Below, in pieces: positions 45,001 to 59,682 of a stretch of DNA of 64,000 bases. Source of the stretch: Pelecanus crispus (Eukaryota; Chordata; Aves; Pelecaniformes; Pelecanidae); the NCBI RefSeq assembly GCF_030463565.1, contig NC_134649.1, positions 3,297,501 through 3,361,500 on the forward strand, written 5' to 3'. A program made the translations under genes and the position numbers. Numbering within the stretch: the stretch's first letter is position 1; each line of letters opens with the position of its first letter. Under the pieces are notes generated by a model that ran no database searches, had not been told where the DNA came from, and saw only the letters and a list, made by a program, of their open reading frames with translations.

Positions 45001-48000
45001 TTGTCCTTGAATGGCTGTTGACCCAAATTCCCGTTTCCCAGATGAAAGGAGCCACTGGCTTCCCCGGGGCAGAAGGCAGGAAGGACAAAAGCAAAGCCCC
45101 TGAACCTACTCTGTTTTATCAGAGGAGAAATATTTCCTGAGGGGGAAATCCAATCAATACTTTGCAATTTTCTAACAATCCATGAATCATTGCAATTATG
45201 CAGAGATAATTCAAGCTTTCCAATCCAGCTGCTAAATTAGAGAAAAGCATACTCGTAGTACTCACTACCCCCAGCTTGACATGTCAGTCAGGAAAAAACC
45301 TTCAAGTATAAAATCCATCTGCTGAAATAAAAAAAAACCCTCTCTTTTTAAAACCCTGGGTGAAATTAAAGGGTCTATGCTGTAGAAGGAGTTCTGTTTT
45401 TCAGGTAATTCCATGACAGAGGTAGGAGTAATGAAAATGCATGGAGTCAATAGGAATTTTTCTGTTGATAACTCACTTGAATTCCAGCATCCGCTATATT
45501 CTTTTTCTAGTTCTACAGCTCTGAGAAGAAAAGAATATATAAGAAGAAATGGACCCAATCAAAATTATTTTCTATAAATCAGCCCTTTCTTTTCCTAACC
45601 CTGGAGTTGGAATAAAAAAGGACCTGGATCTGAACGGGGACCTATCCAAAATCGAACCTCATCCTGGTTTTGCTGTTCTCTAGGGATCTCTGTGGCACTG
45701 AAGAAAGAGTGGGAAGGGAGCAGCTCTCGAAAAATTAACCATCTTCTGGAGAGATTTTTTCGCTAGGACAGTATTATGGTAAGCAGAAAGGAAAGAAAGT
45801 TTTCAGTATGCTCTGGGAACAGGAATCGAATGCAACAGACTCAATGACTTGGTGTTTCTTGCAATGACTGTCAAAATGAAGTCATCAGTTTCCTGCATCC
45901 ATTTTGGACTCAACACACATCTCCTTGTCTGTGTCTGCTGCCTCCAGAGACATATTAGCAAGATAATACTGGCAGCTCCAGGATAATTGCTGACCAAGAT
46001 ATAATTTCTGAGACATGGCTCAAAATCTTCTTACTCTTACTACAGCCTGCCACAGGGTTTTATTTCCTATCTAAGGTCAAAATCTGCTTGATGTTGGTGT
46101 CGCTACCAGACAAATACAATGTCAATGACAGCAGTGCAAGCATTATCGCACGTCCCATCATCTTCTAATTTGGATTCAAAAGATCAGCCCTGGGGAATGA
46201 AGAAGGCAGTTTGATTTCTGCGACCAATTCATTCACTGCTGAAACAACCAATGGAGCTGGCTGGCTGTGCTCAGGATGGCGATGCTTGTTGTGAAGCTGT
46301 GCAATTACCTGGGGAGCCAGGCTGAGACTATAAAACTTTGCTCATTAAGATCATTAGAGAGCTGTCAGATGGATCAACTGGGATGGCTTTGATCTGGCAG
46401 AATATCCTTCCTCTTATTCCCAGACCTTGGGAACCATCCAGTTCCCCATAACTATTTTTTTTTTTTCCAAGTCATTCAAACAATACTCATTGGTTTTTTA
46501 TAGGGTACAATAACTTCTTCAGGCAAACTGGAGGCTGTAACAGCTATAACAAGATTAATTTATTAAATAGAAACCCTGACATTTCAGTGATTCCGCTATA
46601 AATACATTTGTAGTTGGTTTCGCCAAGAAAATGCCAAAATGTTGCTTATAATCCCAAGGATATTCCCTACGAATCCACTAGGTGTCCTACTGTTTTCAAG
46701 CAATTAGGCTCAAGGTTTGTTTGGGTTTTTTCCCTAGTTTTGCCAAGTGAGGAATTAGGTTGAGTCTTTAGTGGAATTAGGTCTGGGTTTGCAGGTTGAA
46801 GAAACGTGTACGTATGGTTTGTGCGACACAGCAGGACATCTGGCTCACAGTGGCAGCTCTTTTGGCACATGGCACTGATGTTTCCCACAGAGACCGACTC
46901 AAGGTTAGAGGCTGGAAGAGAAAAAGGAAAAGAATCTGCCTTCCTCTCTTGGGAATGCTAAACAAGATCCATCAGAGCCAAATCCTCTTCCCAGTCAACC
47001 TTGGGCATCTATTTATAGGGCTGCTGAAGTGAGCCCAATGCTGACCTCAAAGGTGGTGGCAACACACGTTAACCTTCATCGGAGCCACTCTGCACAGGCT
47101 GCAAGTGTGACATTCCTGGTCACTGTTCCAGTCCCTGACAGGCATCCCGCTGTTTGCCAGCGCTCTCTGCAAAGGCCAGCATGGCACCTGCTCATGAGGT
47201 GTCCGGTCAATCCAAACACAGAGGGCATGTCAAATACATACTAAGAAAAGCAGGCTGAAAAATAGCCAAAGGATAATTTTCTCATCCCAGAAAATACTTG
47301 GGATGGAGCGTGGCCATCGGAAAGCAGCCAGCTGCTTGGCTGCTCCTTCACTGCGCGTCCCAGAGCACATACACAGTATCAAGCCGTACTACTTGGGACA
47401 TCGCTTGGGATCTGTTACTTGCACTGAGTCCCAGCATGGCAGTCTAGACTTCTCCGAAACAGTCATCTCCTAGGTATCTAAAAAACATGTTTCATTATTT
47501 CGGTGTCTTTCAGTGCTCAGAAATGGGTTTTCACAATATATCAGGGAGGGATGACTATGGGGTGATTTTTATGGTCTTGTCACTGAAGCACAAATCACAT
47601 TCTGTATAAACCTGATAGCCTTACCCTCTGCCGAGCAGTGATTGCTGCATTTGCAAACACCCCTCCATTCACTCTAGTTTCACAGGGGTGCCACATCTTG
47701 AATTTACCCCAGATCTGTGTGAGGCAAGTGAGGAGAAAATTAGGTTTGATTTCTATTTTAAAAATGCCAGAGGCAAAGATGCGCTCAAACAATGAGGTTA
47801 CCTCCTTTTTCAGTAGGTGCTTCATGGCCAGAAGTACTGCCCACGGCTATTGGCTGTGCAAATAGGCACCGGGCAAGGTTTAATCACAAGCTGCAAGGGG
47901 AAACCAGAGGGGGAACAAGAGCCTCCTGTCCTTGGCCCACCAGGATTCCTTGCCATCAGGCAATGCGGATCACGGGAAGTGCCTAGCATCTGTCCTGTGC

Positions 48001-49523
48001 CATGTGTTACTGCACTGCCTCTATTTCTTGCTATTTGTGTTGAAGGTATGACAGTCATTTTCCTGACAACCTGCAAGAAGAAAAGATACTCCAGTCTTCC
48101 AACTGTATGTATATATAGATACCTGCTGTAGTACCATCCATATGCAGTATGCACCATATGCTAAGTGTGAAAGAGTTTAACCTGGTCCAGTGCATGTGTT
48201 TGCTGTTATACATAACAAATACGTCAAGCCTTGCCATGATTCAGTGCATTATGCATGGGAGCCATCTGGTCCCGTAGCTGAAGAAGCAAACTGAAAATTT
48301 GATAAAAGCACAAACAGCCACAATGAGAGAGACTGAAAAGATGTGTTGATATTCCAAGCAGGAGTCTCCTTCCGTGGGGGCTAATCTCATCACCCATTGC
48401 CTCTTTCCTGCTCCTTTCTCTAGAAAGCTGCTGTCAGACAGCTTGCACTCTCAGCTCTGTGAGTACGCACACCTTTGGGATGCTAAAAATGTGTTTCGTG
48501 TGCTTGCGCAAACCTTCTGGGACAAGATTTTTCTCAGTAGCCAGCTGTGCAGTGAGTAAGATATGCAAGATCTTTGTGGAGCACATTTTGCGGAGCTTGG
48601 ATTGATCAAGAACTCTGGCTGGTTTAAAATGCACTCTCCATTATGATTAGTCATTAATAATGTCTCACTGCTGCGCCGAATTACAGCTTATGGCTTTGAC
48701 AGACTGAAAGGAGGTCCATCTCAGCTTGCCTAGATGTTCTCAGCCCCGGAGCGGAGGTGTATTTTGGAGGGACTGGAGCACCAGGGGAGCAACAAGGAAC
48801 CTGGTGCAGTGGATGGGGTAGAGTTTGGGATAGCTTGGATTTGGCCAAGAGTTTGTGTATAACTTGGCCAGGAATACTGGGTTACTGAAACTGGCTTAAT
48901 TAGATTTTGGAGCCAGACCAGGTTTCTCCCATTCTGACCCTGGTTTCTGATGTTTGGAGGGCACAGGGAAGGAAGGCAGACAGAAGATGCCTATTTTAGT
49001 ACATCTCTGCAGGGAACGCACGCGCTTCAGACAGGTACACATTTGTTTCCTCTGACACCAAATTAATGGGAATTGATGTATTGATTCTGCAGTTCTCCTA
49101 AAAATTGCTTCAAGTTTTGGCCTGTTTCCAAGCTGGTTAGATGCAATGTGCACACAGTTCAAGACAGATATTTAATTATTCTAATATGAATACAGTTTAA
49201 AAAATTCAGTTCCCTGTGAAATCCAGAAGACAATAGCATTATGATCGTGCAAATAATGCAGCCACTCCTGCTTCATATAGACTATTTTCCTGCCCAGCTA
49301 CTCCTTTAGGCTTAATACAACCAAGACCCTCTAAAATCACAGAATTATTAAGATATTTGCCACTAGTGCAAATTCATTCAGTATTTTTCATCTTGGGTAT
49401 TTTTTTCACACCTGTTTTGAGAGTACACTGTTCAAAGCAAATGGAATCTGCTGTTCTGTGTTTGTAGAGAGTATTCAGGATTATGGTAGGGTCTACCAAA
49501 ATGAATATGTTACTGCTATCACT

Positions 49524-49571
49524 ATTATTATTATTATTATTATTATTATTATCATCATCATCATCATCATT
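49524..49571 (+). repeat. Compound microsatellite (ATT)9(ATC)6
   Basis: Nine ATT units followed by six ATC units and one more ATT. The open frame of Asn/Asp repeats on the minus strand here is only a reading of this repeat. Confidence 0.95.
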
Positions 49572-52500
49572 AATATTATCATTGTTGTTATTCAATAATA
49601 ACCTGAGTCAGTCATTTGCCAGTCTTAAGGGTTAAAATCTACTGTCTTTGTGGGTATTCCCATATTTAACTAACTAAATACTGGCAAAGTATCCACCTCA
49701 TATATTGTATTTGTAGACTATCAGAACATCTCTGTGTCAGGCAAGCTCCTGGTCCTAGAAAGAGCAAGAGTCTTGTATTGGGAATGAGTAAGAGTCTTGT
49801 ATTTTCTTGCTTTGATCACTGTGTCTCTGCTTTTATCATCTCACTAGGAAAGTTACTTGATGTTTCTTTATTTTGAGTGTCAGCATGGCTCCTGCAAATG
49901 TTTGAAGTCATCTTTGTATTTCATTTATGTTCTGGCAAAACAGCATCCATCTGCAGTTTAAGAATAGAACATGTAAAAAACTGCATACGACTCCAAAGCA
50001 CAGAACACAGAACTTCTGGGCAAAATTCTCTTCTCAGTTACACTTACATAACTCTGGAGTAGTGTATTCATCTTTCTTGTTGTTACTCTGAAACCCATTT
50101 TCATTTCATTGTGACCGACCAAAAGGATCTACCGTATACGGCTAAATCCGATTTCATCACAACTGTTGTAATTTCCTAGGCGAACTTACAATCTCCGAGG
50201 AAGTACATCAAGAGGCATTTACAGTACATGGGCCTCAATACTCTAAGAAATACGCTGCTGTCCGTTGTTCTCTGTTAGCAGTTTTCCGTGCAAATAAAAA
50301 TACAATGTACGTGGAGAACTGCTGAACTACCTGGAGCAGAGATTTTCTCCACATACACAAGCAGAAAATCTGCACTGTATGGCTGAGCTCATTTTTAAAA
50401 CATCATGTTTAACAGTCCTTTCTTTAAACAAAGAAATAGTTTGCTCTAAATTGTTTGATATTTATTTAGTATCACTCTGTTTCTTGGCTGTGCATGCTAT
50501 AGAAATGCTGTTATGCTAGAAGGAGACAGATTGCCTGGACTGGAAGCCCCAGCCCTGATTCAGGGAAGCACATGGTTTCCTTACAACGATTATGATGATT
50601 ATAATTACTATTCAGTATATGGTGCAATTGTTTTTGGTGTTTAAAACAGAACAAAACAAAGCAAAACAAAGCAGCTTTGGAAAGGAAAACATTAGAAAAC
50701 AACATTAGAAAAAAATAATTGTAAAATAGGAAGTGGTTGACCTTCAGGAGATAACTCCATCTGCAGTGTCTGCTATCCAGCCTTTCTAGTGATCAGAAAA
50801 TGGAAAGAAAAAAAATCCCATTAAATATCCCAATACTCCTTCAGAAAATACTGCACCTCCTTTTCTGTAGGTATAACATTTTACATCTCCTGTTCAACAG
50901 CTGCTAGTGTCAAAGGCCAAGCAAGCAGTATGTGGAATGCAGAGCCTGAAGTTTTTCAGCGGTCGCTGAAGGCAAAACCATCTAAAGCTGTAGCAGATGT
51001 TTGCTTGCTTCCTGTCTGCTTATCAGCCCTGCAAAGACACTTCGTTTTTGTACTTGTTATGCCAAGCGTAACTATGGAGATCTAATACAAGCTGCGCAAT
51101 AGCAATACGGTGAATAGTTCTTTACGTATTTGGTTATGAATGATCAAGCAAAATATTATGGTTTCTAAGAACTCCCTCAAATTTTTCCATATGCACATTA
51201 GTCATTCCCCTCGCATGACAAGAAAATTACAGTGTATAAAATAATTTTAAAAATACTACATTACTGCAGCTCTATAAAGATTAATTTAAATATCATTAAT
51301 GAATTGTTACTCGTTGGAACTTCCATAGGATCCTTTCCAGTTTGACCTGCCCTTTCGATTGGGACTGTTGTCAGAGAGGAGTCCATGCAACGCATTTTTT
51401 TACACCCACTGAACAACAGTTACATTCCGTGCTTGGTGTTACTTGCTGGCTTTATTAAAAAAAAAAAAAATTAAAACTGAATTAGCACCTTCTGGGTTAC
51501 ATTTCTGTGGTGAAATTCTTCATCAACTTCAGTTCACATCCCTTTGTATAATGGGCAGAGTGAAGATGTTAGTTTGGCCTCAGTGTCTTCATATTTTATA
51601 TGTTTTTTCTAGTACACCATGAAAAAAGGAGTGGTATATCCCAACTGACTTTATTCCTCCAAGGCCTTGAATATGCTACAGAAGAGAGTTCTTAACTGTC
51701 AATTTAAAAATCAGTTACACTAAACATTTTTTGTTGAGTAATCTAGGTGCACCTCAGCTGTTTTAATTTCTGTTTATATTCATTATGAGCTCCTGTAAAT
51801 TATAACTTTAATATGAATGACTATATGCAACTGTTAAAACAGTATTCTATTTCAGGGCTTTGAGCTAGTTTAATGAGACTGATTTTTACACTGTTGCATT
51901 TAAGTTGATATACATTCCCAGTACAGGCAAGACCCAGAGCAATTTGGTTTATTGCTTAATAGACAGTTCTTTTTCCTCCATGAGATAGAAGAAATGAAGA
52001 AATTTACTTTACGTAAATCCTGGCACAGATATTTTTGCTTTAAGTTTTTAATAGTAGCAGAAAAGGATGGTTTTGGAATGGTTCCTCTGCCCATGTTGAA
52101 ACTGGAAACCAAAAGTGACAGCTTTGGCCTATCACTGGTAGACACGGTTATAGATATTCCCGTGGGAAACAAAAGGTTTCAGAGCAACAGCGGTTCTGCT
52201 GGTGTTTGCCAGATTTCATACAATGCTATCAAGCAAAAAGAGCACTAGGTAACCATTGTTGCCGCTTTAAAATGTTGATAGCATTGCAAATCTGCGTTGA
52301 CCTGGAAGATGCAAATAGTGGGCACAGTCGTTCCTCGAGCAGTCCTTCTAGGGGCGATAATCTGTCATATTACAACATTAAGGCCCATGTCCTTGAAGGA
52401 AATGAAGCACTTTGGGACGATTGATTCCAGGGGAAGTAGGTATGGATATTCTTTTGAGAAAATGAGCTTCCATATGAAAGTTGTAGACCCAAAATTCAGT

Positions 52501-55500
52501 CAGCTTCCTTTCCCCAAATGCAAGCAACAACAAGGCAACGCATGAAGCAAATGAGAGAAGCTGTTGAAGATGAAGATATGAGGGACCTCGTGAAAAGGAC
52601 AGATTTGCAGGCAAAAGATGGATTTGATGAATGCAGTGATGGAAATTGCCTGAACCATCTGGGAAAATACCACAAGAAGTAGGAAGCTGAAAGAGGAAAA
52701 GGGGGGGAAAAAGGGACCCAGGGATTAAACTTGTATGAGTTGTGGGCTGAGGTTCGGAATATGGAGGAGGTGAGCACAACTCTTTGGGTGAGTTCCTGGA
52801 GGGGATGTAGTAAATATATTAAAAAAGCAACATGTGCGTACTATGACTGGGTAAAGGATTTTTCAGTTGAAGTATTTGAAAATAGAGGTCAGTATTTAGA
52901 CTTAGACTGTTAAGGGGTAGCACAGTAGGAAACAGGATGGATGAGATGGCTTAACAGGGCTTCATTGTAGTCAAATTAATTCAGTTTAAATAATGAATTC
53001 TCTTTTAAATTGACTCGACTCTGCACACTTGACATTTTGGAAAAGCTGCCATTCCCTGGCCTTCTGGTAAATGCTTTTGCATCTGTTTTCCGTTGTTTCC
53101 GTCTTGAAAAAAATCCTTGTCACTAACAGGAACCATCAGCAGCACAGAACAAATTGACTTGCCAGGGACATTTCCTCCAATCTCATTATTTATACTGGAA
53201 GTATTCTTTTTTGTGTTACAAGTCAGACTGTGATTTTAAAAAATTACTGTCTATTAAGCTAGTTTACTACTGTCATTATGAGTCAAATTCAAACTTGCTT
53301 GAGTGAATTACTTCCATTACATCAACATTTGGTCATACTTTTTCAAGGAGGCGATCAAGCAGTTTAATTAGTCCACAGTTCTCTCTGCCTACCTCGTTGT
53401 ATAGAGCTCCTTACTGTTGCAGCAGAGGGCCTCCCCCAGGTATGAATCAGATCAGATACGTCACTCTCCCTCTTCTGCCGTTAGCACATTGATTTTGAGA
53501 CCTAAGCAGATGAGAAGGAGCACATCCATAGTATGATTTGGGGCAGCTTGGGTTAAACAAATAGGTTTTGTATTTTACTCTCAAGGTCCTTTAGTCTGGG
53601 TTCACTCTCATCTCCTTTGCCAGCTCCAGGTTGTGGACCAGTCGCTAAGAAAGCGTCCATCTCCTCTAAACGTTCGTGTTGCAGTTGGCCGTGCTGTTAT
53701 GGCAAAGGAATACAAACATAAATCTGAGTTCTGACTGCATGAGGGGTCTGTTGAGGTTAGGGGCTCCTTTGGGTAAGCTGGACCAAATCCTCAGACAGCT
53801 CAGAAAAGGGCAGAAGCTTGGTCTGACCTATATTCGCAGTGACTCACTGGTGAGATTTAATGTTTTTACTTTGTTTTGCCTCTGTTTCTCAGCAGTTGCT
53901 CGCATTTTAAACAAGTACACTCTTACCTAACCGAATCGATAGATGAGTATAATGAGGACCCAATATACTAAGGCCAGTAGTTGTAAGAAAATAAGGGAAC
54001 ATTCCAAAGCAGTTACGGAAGAAAAGAATTTCAGATAATTAGGAGTTGGGCAGTGATACAGATTTAAAAAGTACCCAAGATAAAATAACAGATACTAAAA
54101 ATATCTATATTGAGATGAAATCCTCATGACTCAGTACTTGAGCCAGCCTCCATTCTCTAGGAATTAGTAAGAAAATCATCCAAACAGGGTAGATTGTGGT
54201 GTATCACCTTACTCTGGTGATACAGACAGTTACACTTCAAAGAAGTATCTTACGCTGAAAAAGGATAGACACAGGTCTGACTTAGCAGGGCAATTGCAGT
54301 ATTGTTTTGAATATGTTCTGTAGCTGTAGCTTTTTAAAAATCAGTGGGTTTATTTCTACCTAGAAAAAATTCTAATAACGAACACTCTGGATCTTGAGTG
54401 ACAAAAGCACTGACAGCAGGGCCTGAGATGCATTCTTTTAGTCAACCAGGACATATTTTTAAATGCATGTGACTCTCTAGCTAATAGTTGAGGAGTGATG
54501 AATCTAGCTCGCAAATAAAAACATTGAAGTGCTACTTTTTCTTCTTTTTCTTTTCTGCGCAATGTGTTTTCTGACTAGACGCAAAATTTTGAAAGTATTG
54601 AAAGTAGTCTTAAGTATTGAAAGTACTTTGGAAGGAAGAAGCATTTGGAAAAGTATTTTGAAATGCTGTAGCATTTCAGAAAAGCAGAAAAGCTGCATTC
54701 TGAGAACAGCAGCTATAATCTGGGTCAGATTTTCAGTGCAGATGTGTCAGATGCATTTTCTTGGAAACCCTCCATGACAGTGCGAAGAGTGACCCAAAAT
54801 AACTGTTCTGTTTGGTGATGGCATGTGGATGAAGCACTGCTTCTATTTCCAAAGTGGTGTCCTGTTTAAGCTTCTCTCAGAACAGTTTCGAACAGGGAGT
54901 CCAGCAAATCTCTTTGGTACATCTTGACTGATCTCAATCTGGTGTGGCAGTTTTCTGAATTTTAATGATCTGATTTTATTTCCAGATAATGACTATTTAT
55001 GTAAATGAGATGTCTTATAAATAAATATGGAAATTATCCCATAATATTAATTACAGGCTTTCTGGTTCAAATACTTAATATATTAAAGGCAAATGGTGGC
55101 GTGGATTGTCTTTGAGTTTATTAATTTAGTTATTTTGGTGGTTTGTTTTATTTTAACCTGACTTACACATGTTGGATAGTGTTTCCTGAACTAAAGCAAG
55201 CTATGTTATGTACCTGGATATATCAAAGGATATCGAAAGACAACAAAAATCAAAATGCGTCATACAGTGGTAGCAGTAAATAGAAACCCAGATTTCAGAA
55301 TGCTTTTGTCTAAGGATCAAATTAGTTTTACTCAGTGAATCTCAGCTTAAGTGTTGTTAACCATTTATTCAAAAATGAGATAGTTTTAAATTAATTATAA
55401 TCCTTTGCACTTCTATAGCTGCTTCTCTTGAGAATCTCAGTAGTGTTCTACAAACATTAATTAAGCCTAATAGTACTCCTGACAAGTGGTTAACTGATAG

Positions 55501-56995
55501 ATATACTTCACTTAACCCACCATGATATAACTGATCTCTAGAATAAAATATAAAAACTTTAAACAGCAGGACTACACAAGAGTTTAGAGCCTGAAGTAAG
55601 TATCTTAGCCAGATAAAACTGTGGGGAACATGTAGATGCATGGAATGCAATGACGTGGCCTAGGCACGATTTGAAGATAAATAAAAGTGCAGAAACTAAG
55701 GAACTGAGATCTTTAGTGAAGGAAAGTGGGTTTATATCTGATGCGAGAGAAGATACCCACAGCACCGCAGTGTCACATGGTGTGACTCTGGATGATGAAT
55801 TGGATGGATTCAGAGAAAAGGCTGCAATTTGCAGAAATCACCTCCGTACGGGCCAACGAGCGTGAGTCCAAACCGAACCTTTAAGGCTAACGCCTGAATA
55901 GCAGTGATAACAGTCAAGTCCTTACTCTCACCTCTGAGGGTACAGGGGCTGCTGAAAATAGCAACAAAACGGCAGTATCGGTGTGCACATTTCCAGCCCA
56001 GGACTGTTATTTTTGCTGGTGAATCTGCATGCATAATTTCCTTCCTGATATTACTCCACAAAGAGAAGTGTTTGCTACCTTGCTTTACTGAGGAGAGCAA
56101 CACTTAAAACGAGTTAGTGCTGGAACAGTCAAGTTGGGTTTGGTACATGTAGTAGGACTTGGACCATCCTCAAGCAACCCTTCTGCTGTCCCGTTCTCAA
56201 AAAATCTGCTGCAAATAGTTGTTTTGGAGCTTCTGGTGACTATGGGAAGAGCAATTCCAGAAATATGCTCCAGCTATACGTGCTTATTTGCCTCCTAACA
56301 ACAGGAGAAGAGGTATGGCATCACTTGCTTGATACCCCTACCCGCAGCAATGCAGCGAAGAACAACGTTAACTGTTTTCTCACCGATTAATACTGACGGC
56401 CATCCAGTGGGCCTCTCATCATTCGACATTTGATAGTTGCTGCAATGCTGCAGTGCCTTGTGAATAGTTTTAGCATTCGCTGAGGGAAACTTTATGATGC
56501 ACAGTCTAAATTCTCAAATGCACACTCTGAAATTCTGAGGAAGCAAATCAGCACTGAAAAGTGAAATGATAATGAGTTTGCATCAGATTTTTATTTCTAG
56601 AAAAGACTTGGAAACATTTGGGTCCCCTCTTTGGATACGTTTCCTTTCCTTTTTGTTTCCCAGCATTTCTGTGCTTTTGGAAGTCCAAACTCTCACATAA
56701 ATACTGGTAATAAATCCTTGCTGAGAAAGTCTACCTGCTGGAGAAAAATCTGCTCATTTTATCATGTGGAGTGCCTAGACACTGCAATTAGACTTTATCC
56801 TTACTCATATACAATAAAATTCTTTATTTGCATTTTGTGAATTGTAATTCATGACATACATGTCTCTGACGCCTAATGAACCCCCTGCAGTGCTTCTGCT
56901 GGGTTCAGTGGCCTTTGGATCAGGCCCTGTGTTCGTTTCCCCATATTTTTAGCTGCTTCAGTAAGTTCTTTATCTAGACAAGGGTCTGAAACCTC

Positions 56996-57018
56996 TTTTT
57001 TTTTTTTTTTTTTTTTTT
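56996..57018 (+). repeat. Poly(T) tract, 23 bp
   Basis: An uninterrupted T run in AT-rich intergenic DNA. It could be the tail of a minus-strand retrotransposon, but no body was recognised. Confidence 0.85.
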
Positions 57019-57734
57019 CATATATGCATGATATTCTATTGCCTCTTTTATAATTTATAATAAGTAGTTTCCCTGGAGTGCAAAAAGCTTTTCAGAAAGA
57101 CTATACTTGAAGCAGTAAGAGGAAGGGTGACTGCACTGTTGTACTGCTGCATCATAATATTTAAATACTTTATTATTTCATAATCTGTCCTAGAATTTAA
57201 TCATTCCAAGCAGGGACGGTCTCTTTATGTCAAAAGGGATAAGTTCCAGATTTTCAAATATGCATACATTAAAAACCCCACGAAGACGTTGCTTCATTTT
57301 CAGTGTGATTCCAGCTTGCCAAAGGCTCCATTTCATTGCATAACCTTCCGGATGCAGATCCATTACTGCACCGTAAAGTGGGTTACTGGACAGGGTAAGG
57401 CAATTCATCCTCTGAAATGCAGAGTGTTGTTTTGCCAGTTACATGGCTTATAATTATCCATTATCGTTATCTTTATGGTTATTTTTACCAAGGTTACAGC
57501 TACGCCATGTCTATTTGAAAGCCGTTCCTTTGGGTTCTTTTGGAGACTCATTCTTCCCCTCGTAGATGTAAATGAGCAGTGCACACAGCACAGCCAAGTG
57601 AGTTCAAAAGGAACAAAATTGGTAAGAAAGTGAACAGATTAAGCCCCAAATTGCATACTTAAGAAACTGAAATAGTTTTGCCTATGGAAGTCAGTTTCTG
57701 CCAGGAAATACTGTGAATAGTAATAGCTGCTTTT

Positions 57735-57773
57735 GGGGGGGGGGGGGGGCGGGGGGGGCTTTTTTTTTTTTTT
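57735..57773 (+). repeat. G15-C-G8-C-T14 homopolymer block
   Basis: Fifteen G, one C, eight G, one C, then fourteen T. The G runs can form a quadruplex. Such a block is also a frequent site of polymerase slippage and assembly uncertainty. Confidence 0.9.
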
Positions 57774-57869
57774 GGAGCACTGTCAAAGCCTCATGAATTA
57801 TAAGTAGTCAAATCTCACAATCCTGGGACAAAGTCTGTTAAAACCATGTCCTGGGACAGGGAAGTTCTC

Positions 57870-57955
57870 CATTCCATTCTTGGCTCTGTCACTGACCATC
57901 TGCCACTTGTCCTCTGCCTCGCTTGAGTTTATCCATGTGTAAAATGCACTTAAAA
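57870..57955 (+). repeat. Possible MIR-type SINE remnant
   Basis: GGCTCTGTCACTGACC followed by TTGTCCTCTGCCTC and TTTATCCATGTGTAAAATG follows the order of the MIR core (GGCTCTGCCACTTACT ... CTCAGTTTCCTCATCTGTAAAATG). The match is partial and heavily diverged, and could be chance. Confidence 0.3.
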
Positions 57956-59682
57956 TAAGCTAAACCATACTTTGAAAATGACTTCAGTGCCACAAGCTAG
58001 AAATTTGGGGTTGCAACAGGGAAAAAAATGGTTCTGTGGTTGCCAGCCCATAGAAACCCTGCGCGTCTCCCGGGCCGCACTCCTGGGGAGGCTAAATCTG
58101 GCTGACAGTGCTCCACCCTGCACTTGAGAGACAGCGGAATACCACATTAAGCATGCACGATGCCTGCCCACCTGCAGTTGTTAACTTGTTTAATTAACTT
58201 ACTATGCACAACAAGAATCTGATCCGATGCTGACTGGAATGAATAGGAAGACTTCTGTTGACTTCATGATCCTGGGGTTGGTCTCCGTATGCGTGCAGAG
58301 ACCACTGCCTAGAGATCCCCGACGTCCCCACGAAGGGAAAGGCTTTGTTTGACAGACACACAGACACATTTCTGTGCAATGAGCCCGCAGGAGCAAGGCA
58401 CACAGTAAATCTGTCTCTGCCTGTACAGTAACACTATTCACTGATGCTGCTCTTTATTCAGAAATAAATACAGCACTACAGTCATTCTTTTTCATAGACC
58501 CTTTCGCACATGGCTTTAGACAGGCCTTAATGTGGAAAATTGATGACAAGCTATGCAGGAAAGCTCTGCGGCTAGATGTGTTAGGAAAGGTGACTTGATA
58601 GAGGTGGTGACAAGCTAATAATGAAATGGAACATTGCAATTAAATGTGCTGGTGGGGAAGAAAGTGTGCCACAGCCAAGAGAGCGAGCGAGCAGCAGGTA
58701 GGTCATGGAGAAAAAGCAAAGGAGGCGTGATGGAATAAGGGTGGGAAGGAGGGGGAGATGTAAGAACAAGAAGGACAGGACAGAGATAAGCACTGCATTA
58801 GCTGTGGTGGTAGGATGGGGCAGAAACTATTTTGTTTGGTGTTTGTATCGGGCCTCGCACAGTGAGATCCGCGTCCCTGACTGCGATTTGTTGGCATTGA
58901 CACAATATGTAATTAAATGCAGGTAAGTCCTAGAAGGACAGAAATGGTGGAGGGAAAAATACAGGTCGGGCTATAAAGGAACAGCAAATCAAAGATGTCT
59001 ACACAAAGTTTTACCTATGACATAAGCTGAAAAGTATGAAAACTGCCGCAGAATGTTTAAGAATTACATTTCTGTAAAATTTAAGTTTCCATTAGAAATA
59101 GTCAAGAATATTTTAATGGTTCTGAACTTAAACTCTGAGAGGTGAACTATTCAAGCATCAATGCAGTGATTTTGCCTCAGAATACACGCAGCTGAAACAA
59201 TACTCTTAGAAGTAGGAACAGCCCCATTAATCTTGGAGGTTAACGCTGAAGCCTAAAAATTAGGCCTACATGAAAAAAGAGCAAGGGCAGAGAGCGCAGA
59301 ATAGTTTGAATTTCAAAACTACTAACACAAGCCAGAAGATGGACTTCATTATTGCTATTTATTTGAAAAACATTTTCAGGATTAAAACATACCAGAAACT
59401 GTCAAAGGATTTAGAAAAATTTCTACCAGCACACTGCCTAATTTAAGGGCTCACTACAGAAGGCAGACCAGCTTGCTGCAAAAAATACTGAGGTTCTGGG
59501 TTCTTGCTCTCTCTCCTACTCTGCTGTATATCGTTGAGAGAGAAAACGTCTTTATGGGTGTGGCTAGAAACGCATTTTACATAGAAATACAAGGAATGGG
59601 CAATGTTATTCTTGTAGTCCCTGCCTGGGATAAGGGTTTGATACATTCCTGAGTCAGTATGCTGTCTGTTGAGGGGGGAAAG

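Noticed and set aside
49374-49595. Asn/Asp-repeat protein on the minus strand
   Set aside because: It is simply the translation of the ATT/ATC microsatellite.
51952-52248. 98-codon frame as a functional gene
   Set aside because: No recognisable domain, no splice-supported partner exons, and a comparable frame is open on the opposite strand. Kept only as an observation.
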